DNA from: Paenibacillus_AA sp045062745
GTDB taxonomy: Bacteria > Bacillota > Bacilli > Paenibacillales > NBRC-103111
NCBI RefSeq assembly: GCF_045062745.1
Contig: NZ_JBJGED010000035.1
Coordinates: 9,903 to 73,902, forward strand
Direction of reading: 5' to 3'
Length of the DNA: 64,000 nt
In this document: positions 27,395-34,900 of the stretch, one piece after another
Layout: each line of letters starts with the position of its first letter
How positions within the stretch are numbered: position 1 is the first letter of the stretch
Program-made: the position numbers and the translations under genes
The notes under the pieces: model-generated
Told to the model about the DNA's origin: nothing
The model's database searches: none
The model's input: the letters and a program-made list of their open reading frames with translations, nothing else

Positions 27395-27431
27395 CCGCAT
27401 CGAGCTGGTTTCGCCGCTTGATGCGGTTTTT
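27395..27431 (+). terminator. Intrinsic terminator after yabR
   Basis: CCGCATC (27395-27401) and GATGCGG (27420-27426) with a smaller inner pairing, followed by TTTTT. Confidence 0.78.
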
Positions 27432-27447
27432 AACACTGTCGGCTTTG

Positions 27448-27477
27448 TTGACAACCCAATCCCGCATCGTTTATACT
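27448..27477 (+). promoter_or_regulatory. Promoter of the tRNA-Met gene
   Basis: TTGACA (27448-27453) and TATACT (27472-27477) with an 18-base spacer; the tRNA begins 14 bases after the -10. Confidence 0.82.
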
Positions 27478-27490
27478 GTCGTATGGATAT

Positions 27491-27564
27491 GGCGGCGTAG
27501 CTCAGCTGGCTAGAGCGTTCGGTTCATACCCGTAAGGTCGGGGGTTCGAGCCCCTCCGCCGCTA
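27491..27564 (+). tRNA. tRNA-Met (CAT anticodon)
   Basis: A full cloverleaf can be drawn: acceptor GGCGGCG/CGCCGCT, D arm GCTC..GAGC, anticodon loop TTCATAC with CAT at 27525-27527, T arm GGGGG-TTCGAGC-CCCTC, and discriminator A. CCA is not encoded. The second pair of the anticodon stem is a U-U mismatch (TTCGG against CCGTA). A tRNA-Met lies at the same place before spoIIE in B. subtilis. Confidence 0.94.
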
Positions 27565-27582
27565 TCGTTATCTGGAAGCAAG

Positions 27583-27619
27583 AACCGCCTTGCAGAACTG
27601 TTTCTGCAAGGCGGTTTTT
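27583..27619. terminator. Terminator between tRNA-Met and pdaA
   Basis: AACCGCCTTGCAGAA and TTCTGCAAGGCGGTT form a perfect 15-base stem with a 4-base loop (27583-27616), followed by T on the plus strand. It can serve the tRNA and, less well, the convergent pdaA. Confidence 0.88.
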
Positions 27620-27621
27620 CT

Positions 27622-28410
27622 TCATTCATATTTCCTAGTGGTCAGTTGATCCAAGCCCTTGAATTCATACCCTTGACTTCGGGCATTGTCGATGATCCGG
27701 CTCAAGGCGTCCGCGTTATCTTTGGAAATCGTGTGCAGCAAGATGACCGCCCCGGGATGGAGCTGAGACACGACCTTCTCATAGGCATAGTTCCCACCGC
27801 GTTGGTCGTTCACTTCCCAATCTTTATAAGCGATGGACCAGAACACGTTCGTATACCCCAGCTCCTTGCTGGCCGCCAGCATCCGATCGCTGAATATCCC
27901 TCTTGGCGGGCGCAAGTACCGCATCTCCTTTTGATCCGTTAATTGCACGACGGCTTCGCGTACCTTATCCAATTCTTCCTTCATTTTCTCATTTGAAATT
28001 TGGGTCATATCCGGATGGCTCCATGAATGATTGCCGATCAGGTGCCCTTCGCTTACCATTCGCTTCACTAACTCCGGCTGATCTTTCACATAATGTCCGG
28101 TAATGAAAAAAACCGCCGGTACCTGCTTCTCCTTAAGGACATCCAAGATTTTAACGGTATACCCGTTTTCATATCCGTTGTCGAACGTTAAATACAGTTC
28201 CTTTTTGCTCGTATCCCCAAGAAAAATGGCGTCGTGCTTCCGCACGATGTCCTTAAAGCCTTCCTCGTTAATGGAAGGAAGCTGCCCGTTCTTGCTCTTT
28301 TTAAACCCGAAGTGATACGGATGATCCGCGCTGCCGGCTGCCTCCGCCATCGAAGGGAGGAGCAGCATGAAGGCGGTCAATAGGATCAACAGGATTGGAT
28401 AACGTTTCAT
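27622..28410 (-). CDS. pdaA: Delta-lactam-forming polysaccharide deacetylase PdaA-like
   Basis: A 262-residue secreted deacetylase. After a signal peptide (cleavage near SMAEAAG) comes GSADHPYHFGFKKSKNGQLP, typical of PdaA, and a NodB domain with LYLTFDNGYENG (catalytic Asp; Asn instead of the usual second Asp, as in PdaA), HSWSHPDM and YLRPPRG. PdaA de-N-acetylates muramic acid so that muramic-delta-lactam forms in the spore cortex. The start at 28410 has GGAG 12 bases upstream; an ATG at 28428 has none. A sigma-G promoter precedes it. It is not between the tRNA and spoIIE in B. subtilis. Confidence 0.87.
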   Translation of the reverse strand: MKRYPILLILLTAFMLLLPSMAEAAGSADHPYHFGFKKSKNGQLPSINEEGFKDIVRKHDAIFLGDTSKKELYLTFDNGYENGYTVKILDVLKEKQVPAVFFITGHYVKDQPELVKRMVSEGHLIGNHSWSHPDMTQISNEKMKEELDKVREAVVQLTDQKEMRYLRPPRGIFSDRMLAASKELGYTNVFWSIAYKDWEVNDQRGGNYAYEKVVSQLHPGAVILLHTISKDNADALSRIIDNARSQGYEFKGLDQLTTRKYE

Positions 28411-28451
28411 TAATCTCAATAGCTCCATTCTTATAGGCTTGGAATCGGGAG

Positions 28452-28481
28452 TAATATGCCACGAAGCGCCATATCATATTC
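28452..28481 (-). promoter_or_regulatory. Sigma-G promoter of pdaA
   Basis: On the minus strand GAATA (28481-28477) and CATATTA (28458-28452), 18 bases apart, fit gHATR-N18-CATWHTA exactly. pdaA is a forespore gene in B. subtilis. Confidence 0.72.
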
Positions 28482-28495
28482 GGGTGGGCATCATC

Positions 28496-28525
28496 GTATA
28501 AGTATGCCGGGAATTAACCATTATA
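28496..28525 (+). promoter_or_regulatory. Sigma-G promoter of the amidase-like gene
   Basis: GTATA (28496-28500) and CATTATA (28519-28525) are 18 bases apart and match the sigma-G consensus; they lie back to back with the pdaA promoter. An overlapping TATAAT (28524-28529) lacks a -35. Confidence 0.62.
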
Positions 28526-28556
28526 TAATACGGTGTATGAAAAGGAGGATGCCGCT

Positions 28557-29669
28557 TTGCGTCTTATTGTAATCATCGCACTCGCGCTTCTAGTCGGAAT
28601 GGCACCGGCTGGTACGTCTGCCTTATCGGCACAGCAGGATCAGGACAAAGAGGAAGTTGCCGCCTTCTTAACCCAGCTGTTCAAGGATCGCAACGAATTT
28701 CTGCTCAATCAGCGTCCGGAAACCATCGACAAATACTACATCGAAACGCAAACCGGAAGCCGCTACGCCTTTCAGATGGAAATGAGGCGCATGAAGTACA
28801 CCAGTTTGTGGGCGGAAAAGCGCGGCATCCGTTTTATAGCGGCGGAACCCGGAATCCGAATCACCCGTTTCAAAAGGGAGGGGGATACGGCGAAATTGGC
28901 GTTAGTTCAGTCAACCCAAATCACATATGCCTACAAAGCGACCGATCTGCCGCCACAAACGTTCGGAGTCGGTACACGACATGCTCTGACCGTAAAAAAA
29001 ATGGACGGGGTGTGGAAGGTGCTGCGTGAATGGTATTTGGACCCGCTGGAAGAGAACCCGGATCTAATTCCGGATTCACCTCAAGGGTTTCCTCATCCTG
29101 TCGTCAGCAGGCCCGAACAAGCCCCGAATAAGGGAACCCGATACAATCGCGAACGCGCATTGGAATATGCCAACAAATACGCGGGTTTGGCCTGGGGAGC
29201 GGGGAATAACAACCGGTACAACCAGAAGTACACGGACTATACGTCGCTTGGCGGAGACTGCACCAATTATGTATCTCAGGTGCTTGGTGATCCCAAGGAA
29301 GGCGGCGGGTTAAAGATGACCGGCACATGGAGGTACTCGGGAGCTGGGAGCCGCGCATGGGTGCAGACGGATGCATTCGGACGTTTCCTGCTGTATTCCG
29401 GATATGGGCGGCAGGTTGCAAAAGGTACTTTCGGCGAAATTACCCAATCCAGCGACAAATTCCCGGATGGCGCGATAGCGAAATTGCAGCCGGGCGATGT
29501 GATCGGGTATATTCTTCACGGAGACGTCGATCATTTTTCGGTCATCGTCGGTCATGATGCGGGCGGGTACCCGTTGGTCAACTCTCATACCGTAGACCGG
29601 TATCGCGTGCCGTTCGACCTCGGGTGGGATGATAAGACCAAATATCTGCTCATTCATATTAATGATTAA
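28557..29669 (+). CDS. Secreted protein with a putative amidase domain (Amidase_6 type)
   Basis: A 370-residue secreted protein: signal peptide RLIVIIALALLVGMAPAG with likely cleavage after TSALSA, an N-terminal alpha/beta region (about 30-185), and a C-terminal putative amidase domain beginning YNRERALEYANKYAG and containing GGDCTNYVSQVL with the likely catalytic Cys; DHFSVIVGHD supplies a His. It may cleave peptidoglycan stem peptides. The TTG start at 28557 is preceded by AAGGAGG at eight bases; a GTG at 28533 would run through that site. The sigma-G promoter and pdaA neighbour suggest a role in the spore cortex or germination. Confidence 0.8.
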   Translation: MRLIVIIALALLVGMAPAGTSALSAQQDQDKEEVAAFLTQLFKDRNEFLLNQRPETIDKYYIETQTGSRYAFQMEMRRMKYTSLWAEKRGIRFIAAEPGIRITRFKREGDTAKLALVQSTQITYAYKATDLPPQTFGVGTRHALTVKKMDGVWKVLREWYLDPLEENPDLIPDSPQGFPHPVVSRPEQAPNKGTRYNRERALEYANKYAGLAWGAGNNNRYNQKYTDYTSLGGDCTNYVSQVLGDPKEGGGLKMTGTWRYSGAGSRAWVQTDAFGRFLLYSGYGRQVAKGTFGEITQSSDKFPDGAIAKLQPGDVIGYILHGDVDHFSVIVGHDAGGYPLVNSHTVDRYRVPFDLGWDDKTKYLLIHIND

Positions 29670-29686
29670 TCGGAAGGTACCGGGAA

Positions 29687-29715
29687 GTCTATCCGGATAA
29701 ACTCGTTCATACAAT
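29687..29715 (+). promoter_or_regulatory. Possible sigma-E promoter of the SpoVB-like gene
   Basis: CATACAAT (29708-29715) is a perfect sigma-E -10; GTCTATCC (29687-29694), 13 bases upstream, is a partial -35. Confidence 0.55.
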
Positions 29716-29748
29716 CCATATAGGACGAGCTTTATTTGGGGTGAACAC

Positions 29749-31269
29749 ATGAGACTTCCTCCCTTCCTCAAACAAACGGCGCTTCGGACAGGCGCTATTT
29801 TTCTTGTGAAATTGATCGGAATCGCCGCGCGCATTCCTTTGTTTCGGATACTCGGATCGGAAGGGACCGGGATTTACCAAATCGTGTATTCGATTTACGG
29901 ATTTGCGCTTACTATGCTCACCGGCGGTATCCCTACATCGTTAGCCTTAATGACGGCCAAAGACAAGGAGCGGGGCTGGCACTTTTTAAAAGGCTTAATT
30001 CTCCCTCTTACGGTGTTCGGAGCGATACTTGCTTTGGTTTTTTATGCACTTGCCCCCTCTGCGGCCCATTTGCTCGGAGATGGCCGTCTGGCGTTTTCAA
30101 TCCGCTGCGTGGCGCCGGCTTTGTTCATTGTTCCCGTGCTTCACCTATTTCGCGGATATCTGCAAGGCCGCGAATTTCATGGGTACATCGCGGCTTCCGA
30201 GCTCCTTGAACAAACGGTTCGGGTCGGTACGATGCTTTTGCTTGTCGTTTTATGGGTGGACCATGGCGTTTACGCAGCGGCCGGAGGCGCTGTCTTCGGT
30301 GCGGTTACAGGCGCTTGCATGGCCTTATGGTTTCTTTGGCTCATCCTGTACCGTAAAGACTCTTTCATGCGAACCGATGACAGGAAGTATAAGGAAACGT
30401 TGCGTCGCCTATTTTTGGGATCGGGGCTCTTATTCTTTTTTAAAACGTCCTTTGCCATTACGTTAACGCGTATCATTGTGCCGACATCCGATTTTTTAGA
30501 TGCGTTAATCATCCCGAATCGGCTGCAAGAATCCGGCCTCAGCCAATCGAAAGCGATCTCGATTTTCGGGGAAATGAACGGCATGGCCTCTACAATTGTC
30601 TATTTGCCCACAATCTTAACGGCCGCCATCTCCTATACGATCGCCGCGAAATTATCCAGAGATTGGCAGAACCCCAATAAGAACGATTTTGTTAGACGCT
30701 CTCGTATGTCTCTGGAAATTGGATGGCTATGGGGGATCGGGGTCATGATGATCCTGTTTTTTCAAGCGGATGAGCTTTCCAAGCTTATTTTTGGGAATGA
30801 AGCGATTGCCGATCCGATTCGCTTAATTGCTCTCTCCCCCTTGCTAGCCGGGATGCGCGAATTGACAACCACAATCCTTTGGGCGAGCGATCAAAAAAAA
30901 GCGCCGCTTGTCGGGTTGCTGCTTGGCCTCATCGTCTCGGCCATTGTGGCCTACGTTTTTACGGCTATTCCGGGATTTGGTTATGAAGGCGTGGCGCTTA
31001 GTGTATTGGCTTTGGAAGCAACATCGCTGTTATGGAATATGGCCGTTTTGCAAAGGGGGCATAAAAAAGTTGTTCCTGTGCTGCTGTTAGCAGCGGATTT
31101 TATTTTCCTCGTGGCCCTCGGGTTCCTGTTTACCCATCTAAACAGCCTTTTACCGCAAATTGGTATCGATGCAGAGCCCGGATTCCTCCGGTCCGCCCAG
31201 GAGGTGCTGCTTTTGGCCGGTTGCATCGCCCCTTATTTGCTGGTTCGTTTTTGGAGGAAAAACCGATAG
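29749..31269 (+). CDS. SpoVB-like polysaccharide/lipid flippase
   Basis: A 506-residue membrane protein with about 14 hydrophobic segments, beginning MRLPPFLKQTALRTGAIFLV and containing IPLFRILGSEGTGIYQIVYS, the conserved N-terminal region of the SpoVB branch of MOP flippases. SpoVB is needed for cortex peptidoglycan synthesis in the mother cell. GGGGTGAAC precedes the ATG. Codon use and base composition look clearly less GC rich than yabM and spoIIE. The possible sigma-E promoter supports a spore role. It is a paralogue of yabM (21392); which one is the functional SpoVB cannot be told here. Confidence 0.82.
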   Translation: MRLPPFLKQTALRTGAIFLVKLIGIAARIPLFRILGSEGTGIYQIVYSIYGFALTMLTGGIPTSLALMTAKDKERGWHFLKGLILPLTVFGAILALVFYALAPSAAHLLGDGRLAFSIRCVAPALFIVPVLHLFRGYLQGREFHGYIAASELLEQTVRVGTMLLLVVLWVDHGVYAAAGGAVFGAVTGACMALWFLWLILYRKDSFMRTDDRKYKETLRRLFLGSGLLFFFKTSFAITLTRIIVPTSDFLDALIIPNRLQESGLSQSKAISIFGEMNGMASTIVYLPTILTAAISYTIAAKLSRDWQNPNKNDFVRRSRMSLEIGWLWGIGVMMILFFQADELSKLIFGNEAIADPIRLIALSPLLAGMRELTTTILWASDQKKAPLVGLLLGLIVSAIVAYVFTAIPGFGYEGVALSVLALEATSLLWNMAVLQRGHKKVVPVLLLAADFIFLVALGFLFTHLNSLLPQIGIDAEPGFLRSAQEVLLLAGCIAPYLLVRFWRKNR

Positions 31270-31452
31270 TTCGAAGTCGAAAGGCAGAGCGGGCTTATTT
31301 TATTTGTCGTATCCTTCCTGAGGCTTGTTCAATCGACAGGGATCTTCTAATTTCTGCTAGAATTGGACGGCGGTTTAGCAGCTTGCTAGACGAATTAGGG
31401 CGGTACGAGCCTGACACGTCTTACGAGACGATCCTCCCCCTTCCTTTCCCGA

Positions 31453-31475
31453 TAAGGGCTCGCGCCCCTTTTTAC
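31453..31475 (+). terminator. Probable terminator upstream of spoIIE
   Basis: AAGGGC-TCGC-GCCCCTT (from 31453) is followed by TTT. Confidence 0.6.
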
Positions 31476-31485
31476 GACGCAATGG

Positions 31486-31556
31486 TTTTTGTCGGAAAAT
31501 TCTTCTACTCTAGCTCCTGATTCTGACAAACTTTATGCTAGACTCCCCCTATAATA
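31486..31556 (+). promoter_or_regulatory. Spo0A-activated sigma-A promoter of spoIIE
   Basis: CTGACA (31524-31529) and TATAAT (31551-31556) are 21 bases apart, the abnormal spacing known for the B. subtilis spoIIE promoter that needs phosphorylated Spo0A. Two Spo0A-box-like sequences are present: TTTTGTCGGAAAA (31487-31499) and, overlapping the -35 in reverse, TTCTGACAAA (31522-31531). Confidence 0.75.
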
Positions 31557-31594
31557 GGGAACACACCGAAAACCGATGAAGGAGTGTTCCCGAT

Positions 31595-34087
31595 ATGCAG
31601 AAGTGGAATTTGTTCAACCCGGCTTCCACCCCCTTGGCAGGAACCGCGATGCGGATGAAGAATGGCACGAAGCAAGCGCTGGCGGAGAATCGGCTCGTTC
31701 AATCGCTTGTGGCCAAGAAGTGGGCCATCCTGCTTCTCGCCATGGCGTTTCTCTTGGGCAAGGCGATGATCCTGCAGCAGCTCACTCCCTTTGCAATCGC
31801 CTACTTCGCGGTTGTCTATTTTGCCCGGAAAGACTTGATCCGCTGGGTGGCACTTGCCCTTGTCGCCGGTAGCTTGTTCTCCGTCGAGATCAAGACCGGC
31901 TATATCGTCACCGAGATGATCGTCTTCCTGCTCTTGCAGAAGGGGCTGGAGAAATACGAGCACTCGGAAGTGTCGTACGCCCCGTTCCTCGTCTTCATCT
32001 CGGCGTTTACCGTGCAGCTCTTCGGCTATATGGTCGATACGGAGCTCACCTGGTACACGCTTATGCTTACCGCGGTAGAGGCGGGACTCAGCTTCGTCCT
32101 TACGCTCGTCTTCACGCAAGCGATTCCGGTGTTCACCCTGACCCGCAAAAATTACAGCCTCAAAAATGAAGAAATCATTTGTCTCATTATATTACTCGCT
32201 TCGGTCATGACCGGGATGGTCGGGTGGATGGTGCAAGACGTGTCGCTCGAGCACGTGATGTCGCGCTACCTGATCCTGCTGTTCGCGATTGTGGGGGGAG
32301 CTCCGCTCGGAGCGTCGGTCGGGGTGATTACGGGCCTCATCCTGAGTCTGGCCGACGTGAATGCGATCTACCAGATGAGCTTGCTCGCGTTCGCGGGGAT
32401 GCTCGCCGGCTTGCTGAAGGAAGCGAACCGGATGGGGGTCGCGCTCGGAATGCTGCTCGGGTCGTCCATCCTGTCCGTCTATATCGGCAATCAGACCGAG
32501 GTGCTGCATTCTACGTGGGAGTCGGTCGCAGCGGTGCTGCTCTTCCTGCTGACCCCCAAATCCGCGCTGCGCACGATCGCCAAATATGTGCCGGGTACCC
32601 AGGAGAACCTCAAGTCCCAACACGAATACGCGAAGCGGGTCCGGGATATTACCGCCGGGCGCGTGGAGCAGTTCTCGGAGGTATTCCGTCAGCTGTCCCG
32701 CAGCTTCAAGCAAATCACCCAATCCGATGAGAAGGAGCAAAAAGATGAGGAAATTGGACACTTCATGAATGCGGTTTCACACCAGACGTGCGCGAATTGC
32801 TATAAGCGCAAGCAATGTTGGGATGCCAGGTTCTACGACACCTACTCTTATATGACGGAGATGATGAGCGCGATCGAAGCGAAGCCGGCGTTCAGCCGGA
32901 AGCAAATTCCCGCCGAGTGGAAAAAAGTGTGCGTGCGTACCGATCAAGTGCTGGAGGTGATGAAACACCAGTACGAGCGTTACAACACCGACCGGCATTG
33001 GAAGAAGCAAATTCAGGAGAGCCGTCAGCTCGTGGCCGAGCAGCTGACCGGCGTGTCCCAGGTGATGGAGGACCTGGCCAAGGAGATCAAGCGGGAAGGG
33101 CATGAGCTGTTCCTGCAGGAAGAGCAAATTCGCCAAGCGCTGGAGGAGCTTGGCTTGTCGATCCAGAGCATCGACATCATCAGCCTCGACGAGGGCAATG
33201 TGGAGATCGAGATCGTGCACCGGTACACAAAGGGCTTCGACGAGTGCCGGAAGATCATCGCCCCGCTGCTCTCGGACATTCTGGGCGAGCAGGTGGCGGT
33301 TCGCCATGAGGAGAGCTTGCCGCGCGGAGAAGGGTACTCGACCGTCGTGTTCGGCTCGGCCAAGGAGTACGAGGTCGAGACCGGCATCGCCGGCGTGGCG
33401 AAGAACGGCGACTTGCTGTCCGGGGACAGCTTCAGCACCGTCGAGCTGGGCAACGGCAAATTCGCGGTCGCGATCAGCGACGGCATGGGCAACGGCGAGC
33501 GCGCGCGGGCGGAGAGCCGCTCGGCGCTCGATATTCTGCAGCAGCTGCTGCAGTCCGGGATGGAGGAGAAGCTCGCGATCAAGTCGGTCAACTCGGTGCT
33601 GATGCTTCGCTCCTCGGACGAAATGTTCGCGACCGTCGATGTGGCGCTTATCGACCTGTACAGTGCCAATACGACGTTCATGAAGATCGGGTCGACGCCC
33701 AGCTTCATCAAGCGGGGAACGGAAGTCATCCCGATTTCGGCCAACAACTTGCCGATCGGCATTCTGAAGGACATCGACGTCGACTTGGTCAGCATGCAGC
33801 TGCGCCCGGGCGACCTGCTCATCATGATGACCGACGGCGTCTTCGATGCACCGGGGCACGCAGTGAACAAGGAGCTGTGGATGCGCCGGGTCATCCAAGA
33901 GCTCGAGGCGGACGATCCGCAGGGGGTGGCGGATCAGCTGCTCGAGCGGGTCATCCGGCAATATCGCGGCGATCTGCTGGACGACATGACCGTCGTCGTG
34001 GCGCGGATCGACAAGTTCCAGCCGGAATGGGCCACATTCCGCATGCCCGGACTCACGCGGATCGAGCGTCCGCGGACCGTGAGCTAA
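31595..34087 (+). CDS. spoIIE: Stage II sporulation protein E, SpoIIAA phosphatase
   Basis: An 830-residue protein: about ten membrane segments in the first 330 residues, a central domain with coiled coil (about 330-590) and a C-terminal PP2C phosphatase (AVAISDGMGNGERARAESRS with metal-binding Asp, LMMTDGVFDAPG, DDMTVVVARID). It dephosphorylates SpoIIAA to activate sigma-F in the forespore and helps place the polar septum through FtsZ. GAAGGAG precedes the ATG. The promoter has the Spo0A-type arrangement. About 810 bases without a gene follow. Confidence 0.97.
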   Translation: MQKWNLFNPASTPLAGTAMRMKNGTKQALAENRLVQSLVAKKWAILLLAMAFLLGKAMILQQLTPFAIAYFAVVYFARKDLIRWVALALVAGSLFSVEIKTGYIVTEMIVFLLLQKGLEKYEHSEVSYAPFLVFISAFTVQLFGYMVDTELTWYTLMLTAVEAGLSFVLTLVFTQAIPVFTLTRKNYSLKNEEIICLIILLASVMTGMVGWMVQDVSLEHVMSRYLILLFAIVGGAPLGASVGVITGLILSLADVNAIYQMSLLAFAGMLAGLLKEANRMGVALGMLLGSSILSVYIGNQTEVLHSTWESVAAVLLFLLTPKSALRTIAKYVPGTQENLKSQHEYAKRVRDITAGRVEQFSEVFRQLSRSFKQITQSDEKEQKDEEIGHFMNAVSHQTCANCYKRKQCWDARFYDTYSYMTEMMSAIEAKPAFSRKQIPAEWKKVCVRTDQVLEVMKHQYERYNTDRHWKKQIQESRQLVAEQLTGVSQVMEDLAKEIKREGHELFLQEEQIRQALEELGLSIQSIDIISLDEGNVEIEIVHRYTKGFDECRKIIAPLLSDILGEQVAVRHEESLPRGEGYSTVVFGSAKEYEVETGIAGVAKNGDLLSGDSFSTVELGNGKFAVAISDGMGNGERARAESRSALDILQQLLQSGMEEKLAIKSVNSVLMLRSSDEMFATVDVALIDLYSANTTFMKIGSTPSFIKRGTEVIPISANNLPIGILKDIDVDLVSMQLRPGDLLIMMTDGVFDAPGHAVNKELWMRRVIQELEADDPQGVADQLLERVIRQYRGDLLDDMTVVVARIDKFQPEWATFRMPGLTRIERPRTVS

Positions 34088-34140
34088 GGCGCGCGGTTCT
34101 CCTTGGCGGTCGACCGCCGCCGCTCGCGCGCGAAATCGCC

Positions 34141-34260
34141 CGGCTGGGCCGCTGGGTTGCGGGCAGCGGGGCGAGGTAGGATGTGAAAGGCGAGCCTTAG
34201 GTTGCGGTAGTCGTGGCGAGGTGGGGCGTGCAAGGCGGGCCGCTAGGTTCGGGCGGCAGA
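34141..34260 (+). repeat. Degenerate G-rich direct repeats
   Basis: Copies beginning GCGAGGTAGGATGTGAAAGG (34171) and GCGAGGTGGGGCGTGCAAGG (34216) are 45 bases apart and continue alike (GGCGAGCCTTAGGTTGCGG, GGCGGGCCGCTAGGTTCGG). A third, partial copy (GGGCCGCTGGGTTGCGGGC) starts near 34146. Confidence 0.55.
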
Positions 34261-34353
34261 CCGCGGCACGGTCGATGGCCCGGTGGGGCCGCGTATCTTG
34301 GCAGACATTCCGGAGGATCCGAGGGATGGCCGCTTGATCCATACGTTGACATA

Positions 34354-34380
34354 GAGGGGCCGTCCCATTCGACGGCCCCT
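34354..34380 (+). terminator. GC-rich hairpin, possible spoIIE terminator
   Basis: AGGGGCCGTC and GACGGCCCCT form a perfect 10-base stem with a 7-base loop. The tail (TATCGGGTTTTG) is weakly T-rich. Confidence 0.6.
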
Positions 34381-34462
34381 TATCGGGTTTTGTAGTGTCG
34401 CGGGATGCGGTGACCTAAGGGGACTATCTCGGCTGCTCGCCGCATAATCCGGTCTGCCTGGG

Positions 34463-34648
34463 AAGAGGGATTTTCTCCCTCTTTTTGGCCCGAATTGGCG
34501 GGAAAAGAGGATAGGAGGGGGAAAAGCTCCCTCTCTTTTCTGACCTCCGGTGTCATTTGGCCAGGTTTCGCCTCAGAATGAGGGAGGAATTCCCTCTTCT
34601 CAACCCCAAAGCGCTGGTGTCACGCCAAAGTGAGGGAGGATTTCCCTC
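34463..34648 (+). repeat. Array of four GAGGGA/TCCCTC hairpins
   Basis: Short inverted repeats with the same arms occur at about 34464-34482, 34515-34533, 34580-34597 and 34632-34648, spaced 50-65 bases. The first two have T-rich tails and look like terminators; the linkers after the second and third share GGTGTCA and a GCCAAAG/GGCCAGG motif, so the units seem to be diverged tandem copies. Confidence 0.6.
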
Positions 34649-34712
34649 TCGTAAGACAACGTACCGGGGTACCCAGAAGCCCTCGCTTGGCTACAGCGAA
34701 ACAGGGAGTGGA

Positions 34713-34797
34713 AAGTGAAAAAGAGGGGTCCGGCGAGTTTTGGCTTGTCGTCATCGGACAAACAAGATGTTTGAGCTTAAGGCCCCCTTTTTCACTT
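34713..34797 (+). ncRNA. Long-stem structured element upstream of yabS
   Basis: AAGTGAAAAAGAGGGG (34713-34728) pairs with CCCCCTTTTTCACTT (34783-34797): ten perfect pairs, a small bulge, then four GC pairs. The 54-base loop holds CTTGTCGTCATCGGACAAAC with a TTGTC/GACAA inner pairing. It may be a leader structure or small RNA; no known family is recognised. Confidence 0.4.
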
Positions 34798-34900
34798 GGA
34801 ACGGCTGCTTTTGTACGTTGCGCCACGGACTTACCGGTATCCCCGTCTATGATTTTGGGCACACTACTTACTAGAATGAAAGAAAGAGGGTGCCCGGAGT

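Larger units (their letters stand above)
31270..31594. other. Intergenic region before spoIIE
   Basis: This 325-base gap holds a terminator (31453-31473) and the Spo0A-type spoIIE promoter region (31486-31556); no gene is seen. No second copy of the tRNA 3' end was found here. Confidence 0.7.
34088..34900. other. 810-base non-coding region between spoIIE and yabS
   Basis: No convincing gene is seen. It contains degenerate G-rich direct repeats (34141-34260), a GC-rich hairpin (34354-34380), four spaced GAGGGA/TCCCTC hairpins (34463-34648) and a long-stem structure (34713-34797), listed separately. Confidence 0.75.

Noticed and set aside
31270..31485. Possible attachment site matching the tRNA-Met 3' end
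   Set aside because: Only weak similarity (GGGCTCGCGCCCC against GGTTCGAGCCCC) was found, and that segment is part of a terminator hairpin.
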